Origin: Sulfitobacter noctilucicola
GTDB taxonomy: Bacteria; Pseudomonadota; Alphaproteobacteria; Rhodobacterales; Rhodobacteraceae
DNA: 64,000 bases
Direction: 5' to 3'
NCBI RefSeq assembly: GCF_000622385.1
Contig: NZ_JASD01000008.1
Location: forward strand, 248,001 to 312,000
Both the position numbers and the translations under genes were made by a program. How positions within the stretch are numbered: the stretch's first letter is position 1; each line of letters opens with the position of its first letter. Of this stretch, positions 9,472-17,758 are shown in pieces. Below the pieces are notes generated by a model. That model was not told where the DNA came from. It did no database searches and was given only the letters and a program-made list of their open reading frames with translations.

Positions 9472-10240
9472 CGCGCAACCGCGCCTGAAGGCTTAACAGA
9501 TCAGCCCAAGCCTCGCGTTTAAACTCGGGCGAGCGAAGCAGATAGGCAGGATGGAACATCGGCAATGCAGGTTTGTTCGCCGCCTGCGTCCATTCACCCC
9601 GTAACCGCGTGATCCCTTTTTTGCCCAAAAGCGCCTGACAGGCCCAATTGCCGATGATGACCAGCACATCCGGCGACGCCAGTTCGATATGTCGCAGCAG
9701 AAAGGGTTTCATCATCGCAATCTCATCGGGTTTCGGATCGCGGTTCTGCGGGGGCCGCCATGGCAACACATTGGTAATATAGACAGGTGCCTGCGCGTGG
9801 TCGCGGCCCATGTTGATGGCCCCAAGCATCTTGTCCAGCAGTTGGCCCGCCGCCCCGACGAACGGTTTGCCAGCACGGTCCTCGTCGCGTCCCGGTGCTT
9901 CTCCGATCAACATGACACGCGCACCGGCCACGCCGTCCGAGAAAACCATATTGCGGGCACCCTTTTTCAAGGTGCAATGCTCGAACGCCTCCATCGCGGC
10001 GCGCAGCTCTTCCAATGACTGAGCCGCTTGTGCCGCCTGCGTGGCCACCGCGACGGGATCAACCGACGCAGGCTTTATCGGCATGACAGAAGGGCTTGCC
10101 GCCGAAACCGCAGACGGCTTTTCCATCGCATCCGGCAACGCATAGCGATCCACAGGCGTGTCCATTATTGCTTCGGTCACGCCCAGTTCGACCTGCCAAT
10201 CAAGCAACGCCAGATGATGATAAAATTCCGCTGATTCCAT
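9464..10240 (-). CDS. Uracil-DNA glycosylase, family 4-like, lacking Fe-S cysteines
   Basis: A 258-residue base-excision repair enzyme of the UDG superfamily. The water-activating motif GEAPGRDED is at residues 113-121, the [10 protein letters not shown] loop follows, and motif 2 HPAYLLR is at 230-236. Classical family 4 enzymes bind a 4Fe-4S cluster through four cysteines; this protein has only C89 and C201, and the usual N-V-x-K-C-R-P-P segment reads N-V-L-P-W-R-P-P. A low-complexity Ala/Pro linker fills about residues 40-75. The UdgX insertion KRRIH is absent. It is the first gene of the udg-lysE-moaB unit. Confidence 0.87.
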   Translation of the reverse strand: MESAEFYHHLALLDWQVELGVTEAIMDTPVDRYALPDAMEKPSAVSAASPSVMPIKPASVDPVAVATQAAQAAQSLEELRAAMEAFEHCTLKKGARNMVFSDGVAGARVMLIGEAPGRDEDRAGKPFVGAAGQLLDKMLGAINMGRDHAQAPVYITNVLPWRPPQNRDPKPDEIAMMKPFLLRHIELASPDVLVIIGNWACQALLGKKGITRLRGEWTQAANKPALPMFHPAYLLRSPEFKREAWADLLSLQARLRDG

Positions 10241-10371
10241 GAGGTCAGACTATAGTGCGGCGCGGCCGATGAAAAACACTCATCGCGCGAATGGCGAATT
10301 CCGCGCAGTCCCTTGTCGCGCAGCGCTACCGCCTTCTATAAGGAGTGGAACTTGTCGAGGTCTGTTGCCCC

Positions 10372-11319
10372 ATGTCTTTTTCCCATCGTCACCTGCTTGG
10401 CATCGAAAATCTGTCGCAAGCGGACATCACTGCGATCCTAGATCTGGCAGATACCTTCGCCGATCTGAACCGGCAGGCTGACAAACACGCGGATGCCTTG
10501 GCGGGCCTCACACAGATCAACATGTTCTTTGAAAACTCGACCCGCACACAAGCCAGCTTTGAGATTGCGGGCAAGCGGCTGGGAGCCGATGTGATGAACA
10601 TGGCGATGCAGGCGTCCTCGATCAAAAAGGGTGAGACGCTGATTGACACTGCCATGACACTGAACGCGATGCACCCCGATCTGCTGGTTGTGCGCCATCC
10701 GCAGTCAGGCGCGGTGGACTTGCTGGCGCAAAAAGTGAACTGCGCTGTGCTGAACGCTGGCGACGGACGTCATGAGCACCCGACACAGGCGCTGCTCGAC
10801 GCGCTGACGATCCGGCGGGCGAAGGGACGTTTGCACAGACTATCCGTGGCCATCTGTGGTGATATCGCGCACAGCCGTGTCGCACGCTCCAACATCATGT
10901 TGCTGGGCAAGATGGAAAACCGCATCCGCCTGATCGCTCCGCCCACCCTGATGCCTGCGGGCATCGGTGATTTCGGAGTAGAAGTCTTCGATAACATGGA
11001 AGAAGGGCTTCGGGACGTCGATGTCGTCATGATGCTCCGCCTGCAAAAAGAGCGGATGGATGGCGGTTTCATCCCGTCAGAGCGCGAATATTACCACCGC
11101 TATGGCCTGGACGCCGACAAACTTGCCCATGCAAAACCCGACGCTATTGTCATGCATCCCGGCCCAATGAACCGCGGAGTAGAGATTGACGGCACCTTGG
11201 CGGATGACATCAATCGCAGTGTCATTCAGGATCAGGTCGAGATGGGTGTCGCCGTGCGCATGGCTGCGATGGACCTTCTCGCCCGCAACCTGCGTGCCCG
11301 CGTCCTGCAACCGGTTTAA
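10372..11319 (+). CDS. pyrB: Aspartate carbamoyltransferase catalytic subunit
   Basis: Condenses carbamoyl phosphate with aspartate in de novo pyrimidine synthesis. At 315 residues it has the family motifs: [10 protein letters not shown] (carbamoyl-phosphate loop), the E-H-P-T-Q-A-L-L-D segment, MLRLQKERM, and [11 protein letters not shown] near the C-terminus. The frame is open from a GTG at 10345, but the ATG at 10372 gives the standard N-terminus and length. Its partner is likely the dihydroorotase-like protein encoded at 12505, as in class A ATCases; no pyrI regulatory subunit is present. Confidence 0.95.
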   Translation: MSFSHRHLLGIENLSQADITAILDLADTFADLNRQADKHADALAGLTQINMFFENSTRTQASFEIAGKRLGADVMNMAMQASSIKKGETLIDTAMTLNAMHPDLLVVRHPQSGAVDLLAQKVNCAVLNAGDGRHEHPTQALLDALTIRRAKGRLHRLSVAICGDIAHSRVARSNIMLLGKMENRIRLIAPPTLMPAGIGDFGVEVFDNMEEGLRDVDVVMMLRLQKERMDGGFIPSEREYYHRYGLDADKLAHAKPDAIVMHPGPMNRGVEIDGTLADDINRSVIQDQVEMGVAVRMAAMDLLARNLRARVLQPV

Positions 11320-11332
11320 GGAGGCTCCACGA

Positions 11333-11860
11333 ATGAGCAAGATCGTCATCCCCGCACTGGAACAGGGCACCACGCGGGTATTCTCCCTTTCAATGTCCGG
11401 CAATGCCGCCCGCGATCTGCGCGGCGACCCTTCGGCACAAGTGGCTCTGCTCGGCAGCAAAGACCTGAACCCCAAAGGCATCGAAGTGTTTCCCGTATCC
11501 GATCTGGGAGAGTTGGGTCTGACCGGATACCTTCGGGAAGGCATCGATGCCCGCGAAGAAGACATCACCCGCGACGCACCAAAACTGGCTGCTCTCGATG
11601 GTTGGGTGATGCTTGTCCATTCGCTCGCCGCGTCGGGCAAGGCTGTCACGCTCAACACGGATACGGCCCTCACGCTGATCGGCACCTATGCGCAAACAAA
11701 TCCCGAGAATGAAGAGATCGCGCTGACGGCAGAGGCTGCACAACCCTACACCGGCACCCCGGGAACACCACCCGAGCCCGAACGCAAACGCGGTGCGTCA
11801 TGGGTCGTTTGGGCGATTATCGCCCTTTGCGTCATTATTCTCGGGGCCATCCTGCTCTGA
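11333..11860 (+). CDS. Conserved hypothetical protein, C-terminal membrane anchor
   Basis: A 175-residue protein of unknown function between pyrB and pyrC. Near-perfect AAGGAGG lies 7-8 bases before the ATG at 11333, overlapping the pyrB stop codon. The first 140 residues are soluble with no motif I recognise. A proline-rich linker (TGTPGTPPEPERK) leads to a single C-terminal helix (WVVWAIIALCVIILGAILL), so it should be tail-anchored with the bulk in the cytoplasm. Its position suggests co-expression with the pyrimidine genes, but nothing shows a role there. Confidence 0.8.
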   Translation: MSKIVIPALEQGTTRVFSLSMSGNAARDLRGDPSAQVALLGSKDLNPKGIEVFPVSDLGELGLTGYLREGIDAREEDITRDAPKLAALDGWVMLVHSLAASGKAVTLNTDTALTLIGTYAQTNPENEEIALTAEAAQPYTGTPGTPPEPERKRGASWVVWAIIALCVIILGAILL

Positions 11861-11899
11861 CCCGCCCCTTGCCCGACAGCTTTCCAAAAGGACCTCTAC

Positions 11900-12001
11900 A
11901 TGCAAGAGCCGAAACCAGATCCGAAAATGTCCGGCCGGATAGCCATGATCGCCCTGATCGTGGCATTCGGTATTGTGGGCGTGATGATATGGATCGCCTG
12001 A
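11900..12001 (+). CDS. Small single-pass membrane protein (33 residues)
   Basis: An ORF of 34 codons starting at ATG 11900, with AAAAGGA about 8 bases upstream. The product is a short charged head (MQEPKPDPKMSGR) followed by one transmembrane helix (IAMIALIVAFGIVGVMIWIA) that ends the protein. It overlaps the start of the next gene by 13 bases, a usual layout for coupled translation. The function is unknown. Support is the ribosome-binding site, the tight packing and a plausible helix; there is no recognised family. Confidence 0.6.
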   Translation: MQEPKPDPKMSGRIAMIALIVAFGIVGVMIWIA

Positions 12002-12435
12002 CTGCGCCCGATATTAGCTGGGGCCCCTCACGTGCGGTTTTTCTACGGCGTGTCGCGATCACCGGCGGCGCAACCTTTGTGGCACTGGCCATCGTCGGCT
12101 TGATCTTCTGCTACGCCTTCGCCTTGCCGGTGTCCTGGGTATTTCTGGTCGCGCTGACCCTCACCGCAGGCTTCGTCCTCGAAGATGCCTTTCGCTGGCG
12201 CAGCGCCCGCAGCGACCGCTGGCAAATGAGCGAAGGATACCTGATCCACGAAGGGCCTGACGGCATCGCACAAGTGCCACTTTCAGAGATTGTCGATGTC
12301 AAAACCCAGTTCGGAAGCCGCGTTATCGTTAAACTGCGCTCCGGCCAGCAGATGGCGATCCGCTACCTGCCCTTCCCCAAAGCCACAGCAGACCAGATTG
12401 CAGCAGCACGTGGCCCAGACCGAGGTAGCGCATAA
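11989..12435 (+). CDS. Hypothetical membrane protein with PH-like C-terminal domain
   Basis: A 148-residue protein. Two hydrophobic helices (about residues 20-65) are followed by a 75-residue segment rich in beta strands (WQMSEGYLIHEGP, VPLSEIVDVKTQFGS, VIVKLRSGQQMAIRYL) resembling bacterial PH-like membrane proteins. The start at ATG 11989 fits the overlap with the 33-residue gene; the frame is open further upstream but only as a shadow. The function is unknown. It lies 69 bases before pyrC. Confidence 0.7.
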   Translation: MDRLTAPDISWGPSRAVFLRRVAITGGATFVALAIVGLIFCYAFALPVSWVFLVALTLTAGFVLEDAFRWRSARSDRWQMSEGYLIHEGPDGIAQVPLSEIVDVKTQFGSRVIVKLRSGQQMAIRYLPFPKATADQIAAARGPDRGSA

Positions 12436-12504
12436 CTTGGCCCTTGGTTTGCGCCAGTATTTCGGGCAAGAACGCGCAAAGCTGTACCAGACCGAAGGCC
12501 TCGC

Positions 12505-13785
12505 ATGACTGTGCATTTCATTAATGCCAAGCTGATCAACCCGGAAGAAGGGCGCATCACCGAGGGCACGCTGACCGTCACCGATGGTAAGATTGCCCAG
12601 ATCAGTACGGACATGGCCCCCTTGCCGGCAGATGCCGAAGTCGTTGATTGCGCGGGCAAGTTTCTTGCCCCCGGTATTGTCGATCTGGGCGTCAAAGTCT
12701 GCGAACCAGGCGAGCGTCACAAAGAAAGCTACCGCTCTGCCGGTCTGGCGGCTGCGGCGGGCGGCGTCACCACGATGATCACGCGCCCCGACACCAATCC
12801 GGCGATTGACAGCCCCGAAGTGTTGGAATTTGTCACTCGCCGCGCCAACGAAGCCGCACCTGTCAACGTCGTACCGATGGCCGCACTCACCAAATCCCGC
12901 GAAGGGCGCGAAATGACCGAGATCGGTTTCCTGATGGACGCAGGGGCCGCAGCCTTTACCGATTGCGACCACGTGATTGCCGATACCAAGGTATTTGCCC
13001 GTGCGCTGACCTATGCGCGTGGTTTGGGCGCTCTGGTCATCGCTCATCCGCAAGAACCCAATCTCAGTTCCGGTGCTGCAGTGACATCCGGCAAATTTGC
13101 TTCCTTACGCGGATTGCCTGCTGTGTCGCCGATGGCCGAGCGTATGGGATTGGACCGCGATATCGCGCTGATCGAAATGACCGGTGCCAAATATCACGCG
13201 GACCAGATTACAACCGCACGCGCCCTGCCGCCGCTCGCGCGCGCCAAGGCAAACGGTCTGGACATCACTGCCGGTGTTGGCATTCATCATCTGACGCTGA
13301 ACGCATTGGATGTGGCCGACTACCGCACGTTCTTCAAGCTCAAACCGCCTTTGCGTGACGAAGAAGACCGCCTTGCCGTGGTCGACGCAGTCGCAAGTGG
13401 TTTGATCGATATTGTCTGCTCCATGCACACCCCGCAGGACGAAGAATCAAAACGCCTGCCATTTGAGGAAGCGGCATCAGGTGCCGTCGCACTTGAGACC
13501 TTTCTGCCTGCCGCTCTGCGCCTGTTCCACGCCGAACTGATTGACCTGCCGGTGCTGTGGCGGGCAATGTCTCTGAACCCTGCGCAGCGTCTTGGTCTGC
13601 CCGGTGGGCGCCTTGCGCCGGGTGCCCCTGCTGATCTGGTTCTGTTCGACGCGCATGCGCCCTTTGTGATGGACCGGTCCAAACTCTCATCGAAATCGCG
13701 TAACACGCCGTTTGACGGGATGCGGATGCAGGGTAAGGTGCTGAAAACCTTCGTTTCCGGAACCTGCGTATTTGAGGCGACCTGA
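12505..13785 (+). CDS. pyrC: Dihydroorotase-like protein, probably catalytically inactive (PyrC'/PyrX type)
   Basis: A 426-residue amidohydrolase-fold protein of the class I dihydroorotase family. True enzymes carry D-x-H-x-H-L-R and T-D-H-A-P-H. Here the first reads V-D-L-G-V-K-V-C (H to G62, H to K64) and the second C-S-M-H-T-P-Q (the aspartate is M307, the last histidine Q311). Both zinc-binding histidines of the first strand and the catalytic aspartate are therefore gone, although H181, H231 and H261 remain. In several proteobacteria such pseudo-dihydroorotases hold the ATCase dodecamer together; I infer that role with PyrB. An active dihydroorotase should be elsewhere in the genome. Confidence 0.88.
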   Translation: MTVHFINAKLINPEEGRITEGTLTVTDGKIAQISTDMAPLPADAEVVDCAGKFLAPGIVDLGVKVCEPGERHKESYRSAGLAAAAGGVTTMITRPDTNPAIDSPEVLEFVTRRANEAAPVNVVPMAALTKSREGREMTEIGFLMDAGAAAFTDCDHVIADTKVFARALTYARGLGALVIAHPQEPNLSSGAAVTSGKFASLRGLPAVSPMAERMGLDRDIALIEMTGAKYHADQITTARALPPLARAKANGLDITAGVGIHHLTLNALDVADYRTFFKLKPPLRDEEDRLAVVDAVASGLIDIVCSMHTPQDEESKRLPFEEAASGAVALETFLPAALRLFHAELIDLPVLWRAMSLNPAQRLGLPGGRLAPGAPADLVLFDAHAPFVMDRSKLSSKSRNTPFDGMRMQGKVLKTFVSGTCVFEAT

Positions 13786-14393
13786 TGCCCCCCATTGATA
13801 CTTCTCCTGTGATGCTAATCCTCTGGGCGCTGTTTGGCTACCTCATGGGGTCGGTCCCCTATGGCATGTTGACCGCGCGTTTCATGGGGCTTGGCAACCT
13901 GCGCGATATCGGGTCAGGCAACATCGGTGCCACCAATGTTCTGCGCACCGGAAGCAAGAAAGCCGCAGCACTAACGTTGCTGCTTGATGCGGGCAAAGGC
14001 GCGGTTGCGGTGCTGATCGCAAGGGCAATGGCCGCTGAGGATGCTGTGCAGCTTACAGCCCTTGCCGCGATGATCGGACACTGCTTTCCCGTCTGGCTAC
14101 GCTTTGATGGGGGCAAAGGCGTGGCTACCTTTCTGGGCATTATGCTGGCACTGGCCTGGCCTGCGGGCATCGGATGCTGCCTGATCTGGCTGGTCGCTGT
14201 TGCAGCAACGCGCGTTTCCTCAATGGGTGCACTTGCCGCGGCTTCCGCCTCGACCTTCCTTTTGGTCATCACCGGCTATGGCTACATGCTGATCCTTGGT
14301 ATCGCATTGACTTTGCTCCTTTATCTGCGCCACCGCGCGAATATCATACGCATCAAGGCAGGTACTGAGCCCAAGATCGGCCAAAAGGGGTGA
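13785..14393 (+). CDS. plsY: Glycerol-3-phosphate acyltransferase PlsY
   Basis: A 202-residue integral membrane enzyme that transfers the acyl group from acyl-phosphate to sn-glycerol 3-phosphate, giving lysophosphatidic acid. The PlsY motifs are present: GSVPYG, then DIGSGNIGATNVLRTG, and FDGGKGVATFLG. Five hydrophobic helices are evident. Its ATG shares one base with the pyrC stop (TGATG), and its own stop overlaps the next start, so translation is coupled along the cluster. Confidence 0.95.
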   Translation: MPPIDTSPVMLILWALFGYLMGSVPYGMLTARFMGLGNLRDIGSGNIGATNVLRTGSKKAAALTLLLDAGKGAVAVLIARAMAAEDAVQLTALAAMIGHCFPVWLRFDGGKGVATFLGIMLALAWPAGIGCCLIWLVAVAATRVSSMGALAAASASTFLLVITGYGYMLILGIALTLLLYLRHRANIIRIKAGTEPKIGQKG

Positions 14394-14668
14394 CACCCCC
14401 GCCGGATCTGGCGCACAGGATCGCGGCCCTCCCGCTTGGAACGTTCACAGGTCAGGCTTTTGGCAGAAAGTACGTCGTCACGCGCAGTCTTTTCAGTAAG
14501 GGACGCGCGGTGAAACTGGTGGCCGAAGAACTGGGCGGCAAAGACTATATCAGCCTCAACCTGTACGCACTTTCGAGCGGTCCAAAGCTGTTTCCCTGTG
14601 AAATGCCGGCAGAAAAGGTCATCACCTTTGTCCGCGCGTTGGAACCCAACTCCGAACCATATCCATAG
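14390..14668 (+). CDS. Conserved hypothetical protein (92 residues)
   Basis: A small soluble protein starting at GTG 14390, which overlaps the plsY stop (GTGA). Features are a GQAFGRKYVVTRSLFSKGRAVKLVAEELGG core and an LNLYALSSGPKLFPCEMP segment. The mix of strands and helices suggests a compact folded domain. I do not recognise the family. Coupling to plsY supports it being a real gene. Confidence 0.75.
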   Translation: MTPPPDLAHRIAALPLGTFTGQAFGRKYVVTRSLFSKGRAVKLVAEELGGKDYISLNLYALSSGPKLFPCEMPAEKVITFVRALEPNSEPYP

Positions 14669-14775
14669 GCGTATGACCTAGACCACCGTGTTCTTCAAAA
14701 GGATAGAAACCTGCCTCAATCTCGCCCATTTGGGCTGCAACTTAAAGGCTGGTAATCCAGCAAGAGGGACGCGCG

Positions 14776-15672
14776 ATGAGGGAATTCCTTTCTATATTTG
14801 AGAACTTCGCCTTCAAAGCGTTCAACTTTGGCGGCAGGGCAACGCCTGGCGAATACTGGGCAGTCATCGCATTGATCTGGGCCATCATCTGCTATGTATT
14901 GATGGGCGACATCGCCGAAGTACACCGCTTCCTGCTGGCGCGGGAAATTCCGCCCATGAACCCGCTCTACTACGATTCGATCGTTATTTTTATGCTGACG
15001 CTAATACCGCGCCTGTCGCTGAACATGCGCCGCCTGCATGACCGAAACCGGTCTGGTTTCTGGGTAATCCTGCCCGCCATCGCAATCATGTCCACTATCG
15101 TTCTGTTTTCCGGCCTCGCGGGCGGAATGATGAACTCAAGTCTTACTGGCGTGGCAAACCAACCGAATGATCCCGCCAACATCATCTATCCGGTTGTCCT
15201 GTTTTTCGGAGCGCCGCAAACGTTCTGGGAAGAGATGTTCGCCATCTCGCTCGCTTTCGAGGCCGCTGGAACCGATACTGTCTGGGGTCTGCTCGCCGAG
15301 ATTATGGCGCATAACGGTGCCGTCGATATCCGCCGCAATGCGTCCAACGTCAGCACCGGGCTTGAGGGGGAATCAGGTCATACCGTTGGCGTGCTCTTTA
15401 TCTCATTCGCTTTGGTCGCCACACCGATTGTGACAGGCCTGTTGCACAGTCTGATGAATGCCCTGCCCAGCGTCCCGTTCGATAACATCTACGGACCGGC
15501 GAAAATTGCAGAACTTCAGTGGAAGAAAAAGACAGACGGCAAACACAATCCCATGGCGGGTTATGCCTGCCTGTTCGAAGAAACGGACGAGGAAAAAGCA
15601 GCAAAGCGCGAAAAAGGTGCCGCCGAAGTCAAAGCGCTCTACCGCAGCCGGGTTCTGGGTCTTCAGGAATAA
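14776..15672 (+). CDS. DUF805 domain membrane protein
   Basis: A 298-residue inner-membrane protein. The DUF805 signature is clear: F-N-F-G-G-R-A-T-P-G-E-Y-W near residue 15 and NMRRLHDRNRSGFWVILP near residue 75. It is longer than typical DUF805 proteins (about 120-150 residues) owing to a central loop and a charged lysine-rich tail (DEEKAAKREKGAAE). The function is unknown. A very strong hairpin follows its stop. Confidence 0.85.
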   Translation: MREFLSIFENFAFKAFNFGGRATPGEYWAVIALIWAIICYVLMGDIAEVHRFLLAREIPPMNPLYYDSIVIFMLTLIPRLSLNMRRLHDRNRSGFWVILPAIAIMSTIVLFSGLAGGMMNSSLTGVANQPNDPANIIYPVVLFFGAPQTFWEEMFAISLAFEAAGTDTVWGLLAEIMAHNGAVDIRRNASNVSTGLEGESGHTVGVLFISFALVATPIVTGLLHSLMNALPSVPFDNIYGPAKIAELQWKKKTDGKHNPMAGYACLFEETDEEKAAKREKGAAEVKALYRSRVLGLQE

Positions 15673-15682
15673 TACGACTTGA

Positions 15683-15724
15683 GCGTTTAATCTGGGCGTT
15701 CAACCTGTCGCCCAGATTAAACGC
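15683..15724. terminator. Bidirectional terminator between the DUF805 gene and gshA
   Basis: Two perfectly complementary 16-base arms (15683-15698 and 15709-15724) enclose a 10-base loop. The arms have a GC-rich inner part (CTGGGCG) and an A/T-rich outer part, so the stem ends in T-rich sequence on both strands. It sits exactly between the convergent stops of the DUF805 gene and gshA. Confidence 0.85.
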
Positions 15725-15730
15725 ATCAAC

Positions 15731-17101
15731 TCAATAGCTGTAGTCAGCGTAAATCTTCGAAAGATCGCCGTTCCACTTGCCGTGGTAGTCTTCCAGCATC
15801 TCATCTGCGGGAACCTTACCTGTCTCGATGCTTTCTTTCAGCGCGTTCAGGAAATGGGTTTCATCAGGAACCATACCACCCGCACCGACCTTGCCGCGTG
15901 CCTTCAAGCCTGCTTCGGACAGCGCAACCGCCTCGCGGGCAATGTCGTGCATGTTGATGCCCGAGACTTTGGCCTGCAATCCGTCAACAGATGCAGCTAC
16001 GCGTAAGGCGTCGTGCTGTGCCGGTGTCCAGTCTTTGACCAGATCCCACGCACCGTCCAACGCTGTCTGATCATACATCAACCCGACCCAGAAAGCAGGC
16101 AAGGCGCACAACCTGCGCCACGGTCCACCATCCGCACCGCGCATCTCAATGAATTTCTTCATGCGTGCCTCAGGGAATGCGGTCGTCAGATGATCCGCCC
16201 AATCGCTCAGGGTCGGCGTCTCTCCGGGCAGCGCGGGCAACTTGCCTTCCAGGAAATCTCGGAATGACATGCCCAGTGCGTCTACATATTTGCCATCGCG
16301 GTACACAAAATACATCGGCACATCGAGCGCGTATTCCACCCAGCGTTCAAATCCGAACCCGTCTTCGAAAATGAAAGGCAAAGTGCCTGTGCGTGCCGCA
16401 TCCAGATTGCGCCAGACCATGGACCGCAGGGATTTATAGCTGTTGGGCTTTCCCTCAAAGAAGGGCGAGTTTGCAAAAAGCGCTGTAGCCACAGGCTGCA
16501 ACGCCACGGCGACGCGCATTTTCTGCACCATGTCCGCCTCTGATCCGAAGTCGAGATTGACCTGAACCGTGCAGGTCCGCCGCATCATCACACGACCCAT
16601 AGAGCCAACGCGCCCCATATAATCGTTCATCAATTTGTAACGCCCCTTGGGCATCAAATCCATCTGCTCGTGTGTCCAGACAGGTGCGGCACCCAGACCA
16701 ATCCATCCCACACCTATCTCGTCTGCAACTTCCTGCACTTCGCGCAGGTGGGTGTTTACCTCGTCACACGTCTCGTGGATCGTCTCAACCGGCGCACCGG
16801 AAAGCTCAAGTTGTCCGCCGGGTTCCAGCGATACGTTTGCTCCGTCTTTCTCCAGACCGATCAGTTTGCCGCCTTCTTCGACGGGTGCCCAGTTGTGCTT
16901 GTCGCGCAACCCTTCCAGCATAACGCGAATGGAGCGTTCACCCTCATAAGGCAGCGGTTTCAACGTGTCTTTGCAATACCCGAACTTCTCGTGCTCCGTC
17001 CCGATCCGCCATTCGGATTTGGGTTTACACCCATCCGCCAGATACTCCGCGAGTTGTTCGTGGCGCTCAATTGGGCCACCGCCGGATTGGGGAATGGACA
17101 T
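15731..17101 (-). CDS. gshA: Glutamate-cysteine ligase (plant/alphaproteobacterial type)
   Basis: A 456-residue enzyme catalysing the ATP-dependent first step of glutathione synthesis. It belongs to the plant/alphaproteobacterial class, with R-I-G-T-E-H-E-K-F-G-Y, LEPGGQLELSGAPV, the MGRVGSMGRVMMRRTCTVQVN region and the conserved FEDGFGFERWVEYALDVPMYF segment. The start MSIPQSGGG is preceded by a plausible purine-rich site. It is monocistronic, with its terminator at 15683-15724. Confidence 0.95.
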   Translation of the reverse strand: MSIPQSGGGPIERHEQLAEYLADGCKPKSEWRIGTEHEKFGYCKDTLKPLPYEGERSIRVMLEGLRDKHNWAPVEEGGKLIGLEKDGANVSLEPGGQLELSGAPVETIHETCDEVNTHLREVQEVADEIGVGWIGLGAAPVWTHEQMDLMPKGRYKLMNDYMGRVGSMGRVMMRRTCTVQVNLDFGSEADMVQKMRVAVALQPVATALFANSPFFEGKPNSYKSLRSMVWRNLDAARTGTLPFIFEDGFGFERWVEYALDVPMYFVYRDGKYVDALGMSFRDFLEGKLPALPGETPTLSDWADHLTTAFPEARMKKFIEMRGADGGPWRRLCALPAFWVGLMYDQTALDGAWDLVKDWTPAQHDALRVAASVDGLQAKVSGINMHDIAREAVALSEAGLKARGKVGAGGMVPDETHFLNALKESIETGKVPADEMLEDYHGKWNGDLSKIYADYSY

Positions 17102-17163
17102 CGCTTTGGTCTCCGGTTTGGATTAGCATAAAGATGAAGGGATGGGCGGATTTGACAAGGGTG

Positions 17164-17691
17164 TCAATGCAACAAGGCACCCTGAGGTGCTGCGTCAGGC
17201 CGCTGCCAGATCACAACCGCTTGATGCGGATCGGCCTTTAGCGTCGCAAGCATTCGCTCTGTTCTTAGGCCCGGCAGCGTGGCGAAGGCATCAAAGAGCG
17301 CATCCGCACCCGCCGCGTTCACAGGGATCAGCAGTGGGGTCTGCCCACGTTGCGCCAGCCGCCAATGTGCTGGAAACATTGACCCTTCCAGCGTCAGACT
17401 GTCCATTTCGCGTAGATCGACACTGCCGCCGGTCAGCGGCCCGTAATACGTCACCTGCCCTTCGTCTACCTGAACCGCACCAGCACCACCATCGGGGCTG
17501 CGGAACCGTCCGCGCTGATAGCCAAGCCACGCCAGAACGCCACCGACGCCCAACATAGCGTAGCCCAAAACAGCCAGCAGAAAACCCGGACCCAACACCA
17601 GCCAGATGCCAATCGCAGCGCAGCAAAGGCCGGCGATCATTTCGCGCCAGCGCCATAGCGCCGCCCGCGCCTCTGGACGAAAGAAAGTCAT
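17164..17691 (-). CDS. Hypothetical membrane protein (175 residues)
   Basis: Two adjacent hydrophobic helices (MIAGLCCAAIGIWLVLGPGF and a Gly-rich second helix, about residues 18-58) are followed by a 115-residue soluble domain with a VDEGQVTYYGPLTGGSVDLREMDSLTLEG strand-rich stretch. It resembles proteins of roseobacters annotated only as hypothetical. It lies 67 bases downstream of rsmE on the same strand and may be co-transcribed. The function is unknown. Confidence 0.75.
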   Translation of the reverse strand: MTFFRPEARAALWRWREMIAGLCCAAIGIWLVLGPGFLLAVLGYAMLGVGGVLAWLGYQRGRFRSPDGGAGAVQVDEGQVTYYGPLTGGSVDLREMDSLTLEGSMFPAHWRLAQRGQTPLLIPVNAAGADALFDAFATLPGLRTERMLATLKADPHQAVVIWQRPDAAPQGALLH

Positions 17692-17758
17692 GCTGCAACG
17701 CCTCCCGCTTCATTTACCTCGAACTCGTGCAAAGCGCAGCGCATCATCGCCAAACCGG

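Noticed and set aside
9464..10240. UdgX-type glycosylase
   Set aside because: The diagnostic KRRIH insertion that forms the covalent link in UdgX is absent.
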